From: Albula goreensis
Taxonomy: Eukaryota > Chordata > Actinopteri > Albuliformes > Albulidae
NCBI GenBank assembly: GCA_022829145.1
Contig: CM040749.1
Span: forward strand, 18,065,987-18,129,986
Length of the DNA stretch: 64,000 bases
Reading direction: 5' to 3'
The notes under the pieces were generated by a model that did no database searches, was not told where the DNA came from, and saw nothing but the letters and a program-made list of their open reading frames with translations. Both the position numbers and the translations under genes were made by a program. Positions 23,365-34,921 of this stretch are shown in pieces; position 1 is the stretch's first letter, and the number at the start of each line of letters is the position of its first letter.

Positions 23365-26220
23365 ATGAGGGCTCTGCTTATCTCTGTGCTGTTCTGCATG
23401 GCCTTTTCTCTTATTGAACCAACAGGTAAAGACTATCATCAACATGCTATAAACAGACCCACCAGCAATCTCATGTCATTGCAAGGAATGAAAGGTTGCC
23501 TCTGTTGCTTCAGGTTAACCAGTCTAAAAATTGGTTTATGAAATGATTGTTTGATTAAATCTGATCATAAGATGAACATACCCTAATTTCCACCTCAAAG
23601 TTTGGTATCTATCATTTTGAATGAGATTGTAAGGCTAAAATAAACATTTATATCAAGTTCAAGATGCTTGTGGAAAAGGCCTCCAAACCATATGCTGTTC
23701 AGGTCATGCTGTGCAAATGAAAGACTAGCAACAACCATTAGATGTCTCTGCCCCTGAAACAATGTAAAAGCTCATATAAATGAGGAAAGAACATTTCATG
23801 AATTACACTTTAGACTGGATTTATGGTCATTTCTAAGTTCAGATGTATGCTCCTTTTTAGGATATATGGATAAACGAAGGCCATTGTGTAGTGTAACCCC
23901 GAGACAGACTAGGATACATAAATGAAAGACACTGTAAAGATAGACTCTGAAAGGAAGAAACTTTACTTTTTTCTGTAGATGAGGCCAGTGTGGCTGGGCC
24001 AGTTGCAGAATTGGCTGTGAATGATGTAAATCCTCCAGCAGGTAAGTGCTCTGTTTTCTGTCTGAGAGTGGCTGTAGGTCATGGGTAAAATAAGACAGGT
24101 CATATAAAGAATAGCTGACCTTTTGTGTTAAAATCAGCAGAAACATATAGGAAATACTGAAACCATCTCTGTTGTTGTTTTGTCACTATAGGAGAGACTG
24201 AGGAAAGTGCACCTGAGGTATCACTACAGAATGTCTCTTTCCCAGGTTTGTGGTACTCTTGTTAATACTCACTGTTAAAATTATCAGTAAGAACATTTTA
24301 GAACTGGTTATTGCTGTAACAAAATCAAATATTCATATAATGGGTAAAAAAAATCTTGAAAAAAATTTTTGCTCCTGCAGAATGTTGTGAAATAATACAA
24401 TAGTTAAGATAAATTCTCATTTGACTGCATTTTACTAATGGGTCATGAAATATGACATGAAATGTGTCAGCAACTGATGAAGAACCTTACAATGAATTTA
24501 TACCAGGGAATAGAAAGTGACACTAGCTTAAGCATTTTTCAAATATCCTCCTTGCCATTCCTTTTCATACTTAAATCTCCTTCTCACAACTCCTTGTCCA
24601 GACTGTTGATAAAAAACTATGATGTTGTAAACAATGGATGTACTGTTTCACAGGATCCCCTGTAGGGGGGGATGAGACTGCTCTAACACGATACCTTGGT
24701 GAATGTCCTTTTGGCTGGCACGGGCATCAAGCACGCTGCTATCACTTTGTGAGCCAGGCTGATACATGGATCAATGCACAGGTAAGGACATTATGAGACA
24801 TTTTGCCACTTAGTACAGGTGTTTTATCTTCACATGAGTGTTGTATAGGATTCTGAACTGCCAAGGCAGTTTATGTATTCAGAGCACATCTGCTCATATA
24901 AGTTTAATTACAAAATGCAATACCTACTGATATTGTAACTGACCATTGTTTGCCTCATCCCTTTACTGGTCTTGTCCTTTACTTCTTAAAGCTGAAAGAC
25001 AACATGTATTTTATTTTATTACCATAAGCCACGTTTTTTCTTTTTCACAAGTCACATTCTTTGCTTCGTAAAGCTCAAGCACCAAATACCTACTCAAATT
25101 TCATAAGTATATTTCCATTTTTACTTAATATTTCATTGTAATCTCTTTTCCAGCAATATTGCATTGGAATTGATGCTAATTTAGCCTCAGCACGCAACCC
25201 AAGGGAATACAAATTCCTCCAAGACTTGGTGTTTCAGCTCAGTGGATCTTCATCAGCCTGGCTTGGGGGGTTTTACCTCCAGGTAATAATTCTCTGTTTC
25301 TGTCCCCCTTTTGTGTGAACACATTGCATTATTGCTTGGGATCTGTGTCCCACAAATTATTTGTTACACAAAAGGCTTAATACTTTCAGAATATACCTTT
25401 TTAGAAAAATCAGTGATTGTATTCATACTACTCAAAAAATACCCACCAAGTGGTGAAAATTGGGTCATCATTATAACAATTAAAATTTTTGGCACCTTAA
25501 ATTTCAAGCACTGATATTCCTATTCAGTGAAGACTCTGTTAATAGAAGACTGAAGTGATGTTTTTCAATAGAGGGGATTTAACCCTTAGCCTAGGCTATG
25601 TTTAGCAGCTTCCTGCGCCATAAATCTCACCAAAAGTGAGAGCAACATTTACCAAAATGTAACAGTAATGTGATGCAAATTTCACACGTTTCTGATATAA
25701 GAATTTAAACTTTAGCGACCATTTTAAAAATATGGGAACTTCAGTAAATCTGCATTCGTATATTAGTCTGAAAAGAGTGTACCTCCTACCATTTGGAATA
25801 CATGCAGTAAATAAAATCATTATATGACATACATTTTCAGAAAGAGGTAGAAATAGTTTGGGTGGAGAAAAGGAATATTTTATGTTACTGACATCTCAAT
25901 TCACCCCTCTCAGAACACATGGCTGTGGATGGATGGAGAAGGATTCTACTACAACAACTGGCATTCACTAAGTAGTGCTAGCAGTTACCCCTGCCTGTAT
26001 ATGCAAACGACAGGTAATAATCTTTGAAATAATCTGAGACAAAACATAAATTTCACCACTCTGTAATAGGCAAAACTATAGAAAAAAATGTTCTTTCCCT
26101 TGTGCTGTGATAGTTTTGACATATTTGTGACATTTTCTCTTGTATGTTTCAGCTGGCTGGAGAAACAGCAATTGTTATTCTACAAGACATCCTTTCATTT
26201 GTGTGAAAAGAGGTTGTTGA
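23365..26220 (+). CDS. Secreted C-type lectin 3, with an extra linker exon
   Basis: Seven coding exons (23365-23425, 23979-24041, 24192-24245, 24654-24781, 25154-25282, 25914-26013, 26153-26220) join in frame to 200 aa. The signal peptide is MRALLISVLFCMAFSLIEPT. The linker differs from lectins 1 and 2 and has an additional 54-base exon (phase 1 on both sides) adding 18 residues, GETEESAPEVSLQNVSFP, with a potential N-glycosylation site N-V-S. The lectin domain is very close to lectins 1 and 2. Its first two exons are almost the same at the DNA level although the introns around them do not align well. The EPN/QPD slot reads S-S-A and the WND slot W-R-N, so canonical calcium binding is again absent. 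Trp is present at the position where lectin 1 has Phe143. It ends in the same CVKRGC tail with an unpaired last cysteine. It is probably the oldest branch of the array. Confidence 0.92.
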
Positions 26221-27376
26221 ACCAAAAACAGACTGAAAAAGAAGGGAAAGAAGAAGAGAAATCATGAAGCAAAAAGTAGAACAATCAAATTAACAACATA
26301 AAGTTAATACAATGTCAAAGATCAGTTTTGATTTGATTATGGACAGCCAATTGAAATGCATGTAGTATTTTATTTGAATTCATCTATTTTCTTAGTGTTT
26401 TGTAACAGTTAATGTACTCATAATCTGTTTTGTAACAGATAGTGTGCGTACATAATTACCTGTAACTGCTTATATTATTAAATAATAATAAAAAAGGTTT
26501 TTCTCAAATCCGTAGAGGTTTTGTAAGAACATGGATCTCAGAAAAGCTCTTATTGTAGAAGAGAGGGATTCCCTAAAAATAGGGAATACAGCACATTTTA
26601 CATTGTGACATGCAGGAGAAAAGTGAAAGATTTCTGTCACCGGTTGTTTTTATTGAGTGAAGGACCAGCGAAGTACAAAAAATACCTTCATCTTTGCAAA
26701 CATTAACTGTGTATTCATCATTATCTGCATATGAAAATAGAGAAACAAAACATAAATTTTACTTTACTGGAATCTGGGTATATACAATATACATAAAAAG
26801 TCCATAGGGGCCATTGAAGCAATTCTTCCATAAGGAACCAGGACTATCACTCAGGACAACAATGCGCCACAGAGACTTGAAAGGACTTACATGAGAGAAA
26901 TATACAACTACAATACAATGCAATTAGAAAAATATTAACAGCTCATGATAATCTCCAGTACTCTCTTTCAAACTCAGTGAAAATGCTGATCATTTGATAC
27001 AATGGTGACAAAAGTGGCATACGTGACACAACAGATACAGTACAGTGAAGTTCAGAGGAGGTACAGTACAAGTAAAGGGCTAATGTAACAGCCAGATATT
27101 TTAAATCCGGAATTAAGAGCCAATTTGATCATTGGATAAAACACTGACCAAATTTGCATGACCTCAGGCACACCTAAAAGTTGAGGTACTTTAAATACAA
27201 GATTAATTGCCAATGTGGCATTACAGAACCGACAAATTTTGGGATTCCAGTTTGTTCTGTGACAGGATTGGGCCAGCTGGCACTGAAGCGCGTTGGTGCA
27301 CATAAAAAAAGGAATCTCAAGGTATTGAGGTTTGCAAGGCCTTTGTGAAGAAGTCACATGATATTAGATGAGGAAA
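26221..27376. other. Convergent intergenic region between lectin 3 and gene C
   Basis: Holds the lectin 3 3' untranslated region, homologous to that of lectin 1 (matching words near 14142-14180 and 26323-26370). On the minus strand it holds the likely 3' untranslated region of gene C, whose first AATAAA on that strand is at 26649-26654. No further coding exon is supported. Confidence 0.5.
26649..26654 (-). terminator. Candidate polyadenylation signal of gene C
   Basis: AATAAA on the minus strand about 720 bases past the gene C stop. A noncanonical signal nearer the stop cannot be excluded. Confidence 0.35.
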
Positions 27377-30300
27377 TCACATTATCTTAGAGATCCAATT
27401 AATGGGTATCCTGGAGAAGAAGGTCCTGGAGTTCTGGGATATAACTGCCTGTCGGTTCTCCATCAGGCTCTCCTTTATTCTCTTGATGTCCAGGGTAGTG
27501 AGGTTGCTCTTGAGGTGCAATAGCTCAGAAACATTGTGTTCACTGTAGGTGTAAAGGAAAAAAAAACAAAACAGGCATGAAACTCAGCCAGTATTGAATG
27601 TTACATTTATTGTACAGGGAAGATTTGCACAAACAACCAACTTTAACACTGTTTAATGGGTAAAGGGGACAAAACAAACTTCCTACTTTGTTCTGTTTTG
27701 GATTCATCATTATCCTTGTGTTGTTTGTCAAGATACAATAAACCAATAAGCTAAACATGTAGAACCACTGAACGTTTAAATTGACTACATTTTTCCCAGT
27801 GATGTACACTGCCAATTTGCTTAGGGTGGAAAGAAGAACGTCCAGTGCTGAGGCTTGTGTATTCCTCTGCTTTGGGAAATACTGCAGACTTGCATATCAT
27901 AGTCCTAGATCAGTTGATCTGGCGGTCTATAAATGTATTCGTTTACTCACCTGAGGTCAGGAAAGTCCTGAGCCAAGGTGACAATCTCCAGCTGGATCAT
28001 ACTTGGATCTTGAATCTTAAGCACTTCAGCTATTTTTGGTAGAACGCCACTCAACCATTCTTCTTTTGAGCCCTGTTTGAAACAGATATGAAGAACGATG
28101 TTATGTTTTCTAAACATAAATTAACGGAAAACCCCAAAGCTTTTTTTGTCTACTTACCTAGAAAATAAAGCCCCCAGTGGTACTATTAAATACCTGTGCA
28201 TGCATTATGGAGATATCTCCATGTCCAATGTTAAGAGCATAAAGGTCTGGGAATAGGATGTAACTCTTCTCAGAAGCAAAAATTCTAGAAACTCCAAAAC
28301 TGGGTCATAATTTTACAAAACTACATGAGGCATATCCTTTTTCTGTATTCAAGTGTATGTGTTTGGGTGTATGTGCGTGTTGTCTTGCAGTGCTAGCTTC
28401 TCACCTCCTCAGTAAACAGTGTGTACAGCTTCCTGCTGTCCTCATACAGCAGCTTGGACGCAGTCTCCTGTTGGATTTTATCCTTTAGCTTCAGCTTCCT
28501 CTTCAGCAACCTCTTCACATACTCCACCATCACCTCTGTGTGCAGCCGGCCAATGAGCTCCTGTACATGCACAAATACGCAAGCACACACAGGCAGGGGT
28601 AAGCTAAACACCAAGGCATTTAAGGCATTTTGAATATGTAAATGTACATTCCTTCATGTAAAAGAAGACCAACTGGTCTGACAAATAAAATATTCTTGAA
28701 CATAGGGTGTGACATTGCTCCTGTGTAGAATTCGGGAACTAAAATCATTGCAAAAAGAATGAGTACCTGACGACTGTATTCTACTAAACATCCCAAACTG
28801 GATTCTGAGCATGAAGTCCTTTAATTTTGGATCTATATAAAAACATGTCTGCTCTGCAGCAGCAAGAAGTAGTCTGAGGCAAGCACTATGGTGGTGTACC
28901 TCAAGGCAGCTGGCCTTCAGATCCCTGCACTTCTCAATGTGCACCCTTATCCCTTCCATGACTTCCTTCAAGACATTGCTGTTGCCCGTGAGCCAAGCGT
29001 GGGTGCCAAGCTTGCGATACCGCACCTGAAAAATAGGCATTGTTTAGTATGAGTGAATCCTTCTTTGACTGAAGCATTGTTTTGCCTCAACTGACAAATG
29101 AATCAATACACACCCAGATACATCACATCTTGGCATTTACATGATGTGTATCACAACCCCCATTCACCTCCAAATGACTCAATGATAAATTACAAACACG
29201 GAAATGATCTGGTCCCCTAAAATTCATTTTGTGCAGACTGTAAGGAAGAGCGTATACTACAACAGTATATTTTCTAAGGAAATGCACAGAGTTTATCAGA
29301 ACATTATTTCTACATATCAGTTGTGACTTTGAAATCAACAAAGGAGGTATGATGAGTTAATCTATCTATGAATTTGTAAAAGGACTACATGGACACATTC
29401 ATGCACTGTCTAATTGTGGCAGTTCAAGTTCTGATAGCAAATAAAAACAGTATGCAGTATAGACACTGCACTCAGAAGAAAATTTAATAATCTAGTCTCA
29501 TATATCTGTTCATCAGTTGAAGTGCAAACTAAAGAGTTTAATTAAGATGATGTTGAAAAATGATGTTGAGTAACAAAGATGGCAGTTTGTTTGGAGGTGG
29601 GGGGATCTGCAGTGCAGTACCTTCAGATCTGTATGTATGATGTTGGAGAGGTACAGATAGCAACATTCTTTCATGTTGCTCACGATAGATAGGCAACATG
29701 TTCTCATCTCATCTGTGAAGAAGTCACTGCAGCTTCCAATATAGTCTCTGTGGAAAAAATGGATACTCTCATTAAGAATCTTTAATATCATTAATATATG
29801 GTAGAAACAAAAATCTTGAAAATGCATCATTGTGAAAAAGCGCTGATTTTAATGCTGTTTAATTTTAATTGCTCTGAAACAAATGTATTCACTATTTTAC
29901 AGAAACTTGTCTAATGCACTGAAGTTTATTACAAAATATTTGTTTGTTAACAGTTGAACTTACTTAAATTGCTCAAGGCTGGCCAAGTTAGCCTTCACCA
30001 CTTCCTTTGTATTTCCACGCTTTCCTTTGATGAATTCTTCCAGAGATTTCTTATAGCTGCAAACACAATTTTTACAGTAATAGACAATTCAGTGGACAAC
30101 ACTATGCAATATCATTGAACTGTTTAAGCAGTCTGTAATTTAGGTTACTCATAATGCTAAGACGTTTGAAAGGACCCCCTCACCTCCTTTCCACACATTA
30201 CATAGTTATAACAGTTATAACAGCACCTTACCTGATTAGGAAGCACTTCAGTTGACACATGATTGACCGGGCTTTGTATGGCCCACCCAAAACCACCCTG

Positions 30301-32572
30301 GCATTACTCAGTGTCTTATCAACACACTGTAAAATAAAGATTGAAGTAATTAGAGCAGATAACATCCACTGAATGCCAATGTAAAGGTCAAGTTCAACAC
30401 AATATGTGTTGTAGTGGTGTGACATACAGTATTTGGCTACACAAAAAATGCAATGGAAAAGGGTTTGACTTCCCAAATACACACAGAATGATCCAAATCA
30501 GAAGTATGATATGGCACAGGGCACTGAACCCATGCATTACTGAAGCTGCATACTTAACTAAAGCAGTGCATTAGCAGGACTCAAAGGAGGGACAGTGTTT
30601 TTATACCTGTATGACATCAATGGCGATATAACTGGTGTAATGTTTATCCGAAAGTTGAGGCAGAGCCCCACTCTGCCAAGTCTTCTCTTCCTCCCTCAGG
30701 GCATTGGAGATACATGACTCTAAATATGCCTGAAACATGAAAATCATATTCGTCACTGCTGCTTCCCAACTCTCAGCATGTGCTGGCACCTCTTTCATAA
30801 CTCTATGTTAGTTCTGCCATGTCTATGTCAAATACAACAGTGCAGACAAAAGCATGTTATTGCAGTGAAATTGAGTTTCATGGACTTTTGACATGTTTTT
30901 TGCAAACAACAGTAGGAAAAAACATAAGACACAATACAACATATACAACTAAGCTGTTATCGACATCATTTGACAAAACCTAGGGCTCCTTTACCTTTTT
31001 GTCTGAGAGATACTGCTCCTCCAGTGGTCCGGTCACCTCCACAGGCAACAGAGGTCCAAGTGACTGGCAATTAATAATCTCCTTGAGTGTTTTGTGTTTT
31101 AAAATATCACTGAAACAAAAGCATGTAACACAGTGTTGACACACAGTAAAATGTCCTGTTTTACTTGTATAATGATCTACTGGATTCAGATAAACATGAG
31201 ATTCGTGTGAGTGGCTGCTGAGCTGCAATTTTATTAAATTTGACTGCAGATGCTGTTTTGAATATCTGTAAAATACCAGTTATTCCTGTGCATACATACT
31301 GAAATTAATGAGGATGAAAACTTTAGCAAAATTCTGTAGCCAGGCATGGTCATTGAGACTTCACGAGGTGAGCTGATTTTTCTTTTCACCTTAAAATTGG
31401 CAACCATTTCAGACTCAAGACACAAAATGAGTTGAGTTAACTGTGTAAAGAACTGTGGTAATTCATGACGCATGTACTGAGTGGTAACAAAAACCAGCAT
31501 ACCTTGTAGCTCAAACAGACATTTCTTTCTGGACAGCTATCACTTATCTCAGCATAGGAGAGATTTGCTGAATTGTGCTATGGACTTACTTTGGATAATG
31601 ATCGTTCACCCAGGACAAGAGGTAAGTACAGTCTTCCAAATCCAATTCATACTCTGTTATCTTCATTAAATGTTCTGTGAAGGCTTCGTGATATAGTCTG
31701 GCATATGTATTGCAGATGTCAAACTCTTCTGGGTAACACTTGTTCAGCTCCTGCACCACCTTCAGCAGGTCATCCATCATCCGTATGCCCATCTTACAGA
31801 TATCCCTCTTCAAGGACGAGGACAGCTTGTCAGCCCTGCTCAAATCCTCTGTTTCCTCCATTCGTTTCTTCACCATCTGCTGGAGCAAGGCATCATGTTT
31901 GCGTCTGCATTGCATGGGTCTCCAGTCAGGGGCCACAGCTCCTGACTCCTCCTTCCATCTTTGGTCCTGCTCTTCCTCCTGTTGGATGCAGCTCACTGCA
32001 GATTTCACAACCTTCAGTTCCTCAGAACTGAAAGTGAGTGAAGCCTCCACTGCCAGCCAAATCTGCCTGAGAAGTGCCTCATAGTCTCTCCTCAGTTTTT
32101 CCTTCTTTACCTTCTCCTCCTTTCCCATGTCATTCCGAAACACAGACTCCTCCAGGTGGATCAGCTGCTGTCCAGCCGAGGAAAAGTGTCGCTGCTGAAG
32201 ATTTTCCTCAAAGGTGAGGATTACTGTAGGAATAAAAATTCAGTGCCAGGGTAAGACCTAGTCACCTCCACCAAACCGGTTCAACTAAACAGCAAACACA
32301 CTGTAATATATAAAGTAACTTAGTTTTGGCAAACTTATTTGGGAGGGGGATTATTGAAAAATGTAATAAAAAACTATACCTTCAGGCTTGGGAAGAAGGT
32401 TGATTATAGGATCAAATGTATCTGTAGGACTCTTAGAGCTCCGTCTAATTGAGGGCAGCTTCATTTTCGGTTTCCCAAATATCCCTTTCAGTGTTTTGAT
32501 CTTGGCAGGCCGTTTTTCAGGTAATTCAGTCTTAGCAGGATCTCCTCTCGTGCTTTCTTCCATTCCTCTCAT
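27377..32572 (-). CDS. Sec6-domain protein, probable TNFAIP2-like (gene C)
   Basis: Eleven coding exons on the minus strand give 649 aa: 32380-32572, 31590-32223, 30995-31109, 30607-30729, 30232-30326, 29964-30056, 29621-29747, 28900-29025, 28405-28560, 27951-28072 and 27377-27542. All borders are GT-AG and phases agree. The length is close to human TNFAIP2 (654 aa as I recall). Residues about 14-48 are strongly basic (KRPAKIKTLKGIFGKPKMK). Polybasic N-termini in this family bind acidic phospholipids such as PI(4,5)P2 in M-Sec. The rest is predicted helical rod: the long second exon carries LLSWVNDHYPK at its end, the counterpart of LLQWVKCVYLR in gene B and LLEWIINRFGR in gene D. Read on the reverse strand C lies between D and EIF5, the place TNFAIP2 has in human. 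It likely works in cortical membrane remodelling. Met1 is the first of two close methionines (second at residue 4) and follows an acceptor at 32578-32579, so an untranslated exon lies upstream. Confidence 0.88.
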
Positions 32573-32579
32573 TCCGCCT

Positions 32580-33914
32580 GTAAGAGGAAACAAATGACAT
32601 TTAGCAGGGCAACTAACTTTCTTACAAATATGGCAGAAAGAGGTATTTCAATGCAAGATTTTTTTTTTTTTAATTTACTTAGCAACTGTGTATTTTGGAC
32701 TAGTTTAGAAAGTAAGAACCCCCCAAATCAGAAATATTTTTCAATGACGGTTGCAAATAAATGATAGAGCGTACATAAAACATAGAGAAGCATATACTAT
32801 ATCTGTTACAATAGACGGTCAATAGGACAAGTATTAGAAACTAGATAAATAATCTCGACCATAAACTTTTATATTAATATTAAAGTCTAGTTCAATTAAA
32901 AATATTGCCTTGTTGCGATTTATAAAATTAACTACAAGTGCTGGACTAGTAACACTAAAAACCAGTACTCTGCTCGGTAGGCTCACACGACCGTCTGAAG
33001 TCTTCTTTACGGTTCCCCTGAGCTGTGTAAGCTCACGTTTTTATATTTATATCAAGTCGAAAAAGGCGTGTTCCATCCAACTGTTATCCACGCCTTTGAA
33101 GAGTTGACCACTCCTCCATTTCCCCGTATCTGTCTTTGCTTTCCTGTAAATTGACGTAATTTCCCGAGTTCCCCGACATTAACTTGCTCCCGATGCTCTG
33201 AAATAGGTTCAGAGCCTTAAACCTTTTTAATGATATAAAGGAGACTAACAGTTTGGCACACCACTGTGATAAATAGCTTATCCACGAGAAACTGAAAGCT
33301 GCAGAATTCATATTACATGAATGTGAATATATTCCGTAATAGAAATTCTTGAACATCTAGGTTACATTTATGCGAGAATTTCCTTGCAACAAAGATATGC
33401 ATATTTAACCTACTTGATGAAGACATGGAAATGAAAGGCACAGAAAATAAGTGCAATCCATTTTCGGCCAGATGAGGTCTACATTTCTCGTGTTGCAACG
33501 TTACTGCTACCCCTTTTCCTACACCCAACATGGAGGCGGAATAAGTTGTACTCTTCTAACGATTGCGAGCTCTGAAAACCTTTAACAATACGCTGCTGTA
33601 AAACGCTTCTCACGAAAAAGTAAATGAACACTCCTCTTATCCAAAATTGTGTGCCCAGACCTGGACCATTTTGAATTTAAACAGATGTCCCGATACCCCG
33701 TGAAATCTGCTGTGGACCCATCCACAGGTTTGAAACGTGTATGTGCGACAACCAGTTTTATTTCTTGCAAGCTTTTCACTGTATGTGGCAAATAGATTAT
33801 ACAGGAAATAAATTGTAACACATTTTCAAAATAATAGGGTTTAGTAATAAACCAGACGAGATAACTGGATATGAGAGATGTATTAATGCTAGCTAAAATC
33901 CTTTCAAAATACCT
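32580..33914. other. Upstream region of gene C
   Basis: Should contain the untranslated first exon and promoter of gene C. I could not place them with confidence. Moderately CpG-containing sequence at 32975-33200 and 33480-33750 makes these the best candidate promoter stretches. No open frame with recognisable features. Confidence 0.35.
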
Positions 33915-34921
33915 GCGGTGGGTTTCCCTATGACGTTGGATCTTAGTGTGTTTAAGAGATTCTTATGCAACGAACGTTCTCTCGTTCCGTGGGTTTCCCA
34001 AACACAATCGCTAGATGGAGCCTTAAGAGGAACTTTGCAAAGAGCTTCTCTGCCAAGCGCGTCCTCGCTAAAGCGTTGTTCGTTCATAAATCAATGCTGT
34101 GAGGCTATACGTCACTCGTTTTCACCAATCACCACCGAAATGCAATATTTTAAAGACACAGTGTGACCATCATACTATAAGTATATATATAATTTAAAAA
34201 GGCTAAATAATTAAGTAAAATTCCTTTCACCTTGTCTGCTCATTTCATTGTTATTGGATCCAGAGCCTGATTGCTCCAATAAATTGGCATGTGGCAATGT
34301 GGAGTCTGACAGTCGGTCATAGAGGGGAAAAGGACACGGAAGTCAGCATTCACAAAGGAAGGAATCCTCATCTTGCTTGATGAAATTTAACATAAGACAG
34401 ATTTACTGTTCTCCAAGTCCTTATTTATACGATTACACAGGTGCAGCCATTTTTGTCATTAATAAAAAGTAACTACCAATTATGATTTTCTTATTTTTGT
34501 AATTGGATTAAATATGATCAAATTATCAATGTGACATTATCATGTTCAAATTAACTACACTGTCATTCCAAATCAGTGCATTAAATACAAATATTTACCC
34601 ATGAAATAAGCATTTTATTTACGGTGAATATATATTCAGAAATATTTGTATTTTTTACTCAACTTTATCTCTTGTGGGCTGTGATTCTAAGCGTGCATTC
34701 TAAGCGCATGTGTACTGTGTGCGCTGCAAGAGCAGACGCCAGGGAGCGGGATCTTGAGGTCCTCTGCTGTGAACGAGTGGTCTGGATTTCTTGTTAGTTA
34801 AGAGCGAACAAAAGAGACGCTTTAGTTACGAACGTGTTTGGGAAACCCACGTTATTTTAATGATCGTAAGAGTCCTTTAAAGAGGTACTTAGCGTTAAGA
34901 GGCTTTCGGGAAACCCACCGC
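33915..34921. mobile_element. DNA transposon relic with long terminal inverted repeats, about 1.0 kb
   Basis: The left end GCGGTGGGTTTCCC (33915-33928) is the exact reverse complement of the right end (34908-34921). About 75 bases inward a second matched pair occurs: CGTGGGTTTCCCAAACAC at 33988-34005, with its reverse complement near 34834-34851. Imperfect complementarity continues between the two pairs. No transposase frame survives, so it is non-autonomous. The family is not assigned and no clear target-site duplication was identified. Confidence 0.78.

Noticed and set aside
12502..26220. Lectins considered as type II antifreeze proteins
   Set aside because: They share the fold, but lack the specific extra cysteine pattern of known type II antifreeze proteins; a mucus or plasma lectin is the simpler reading.
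31705..32084. Two plus-strand open frames over 100 codons
   Set aside because: They are shadows of the large second exon of gene C on the other strand.
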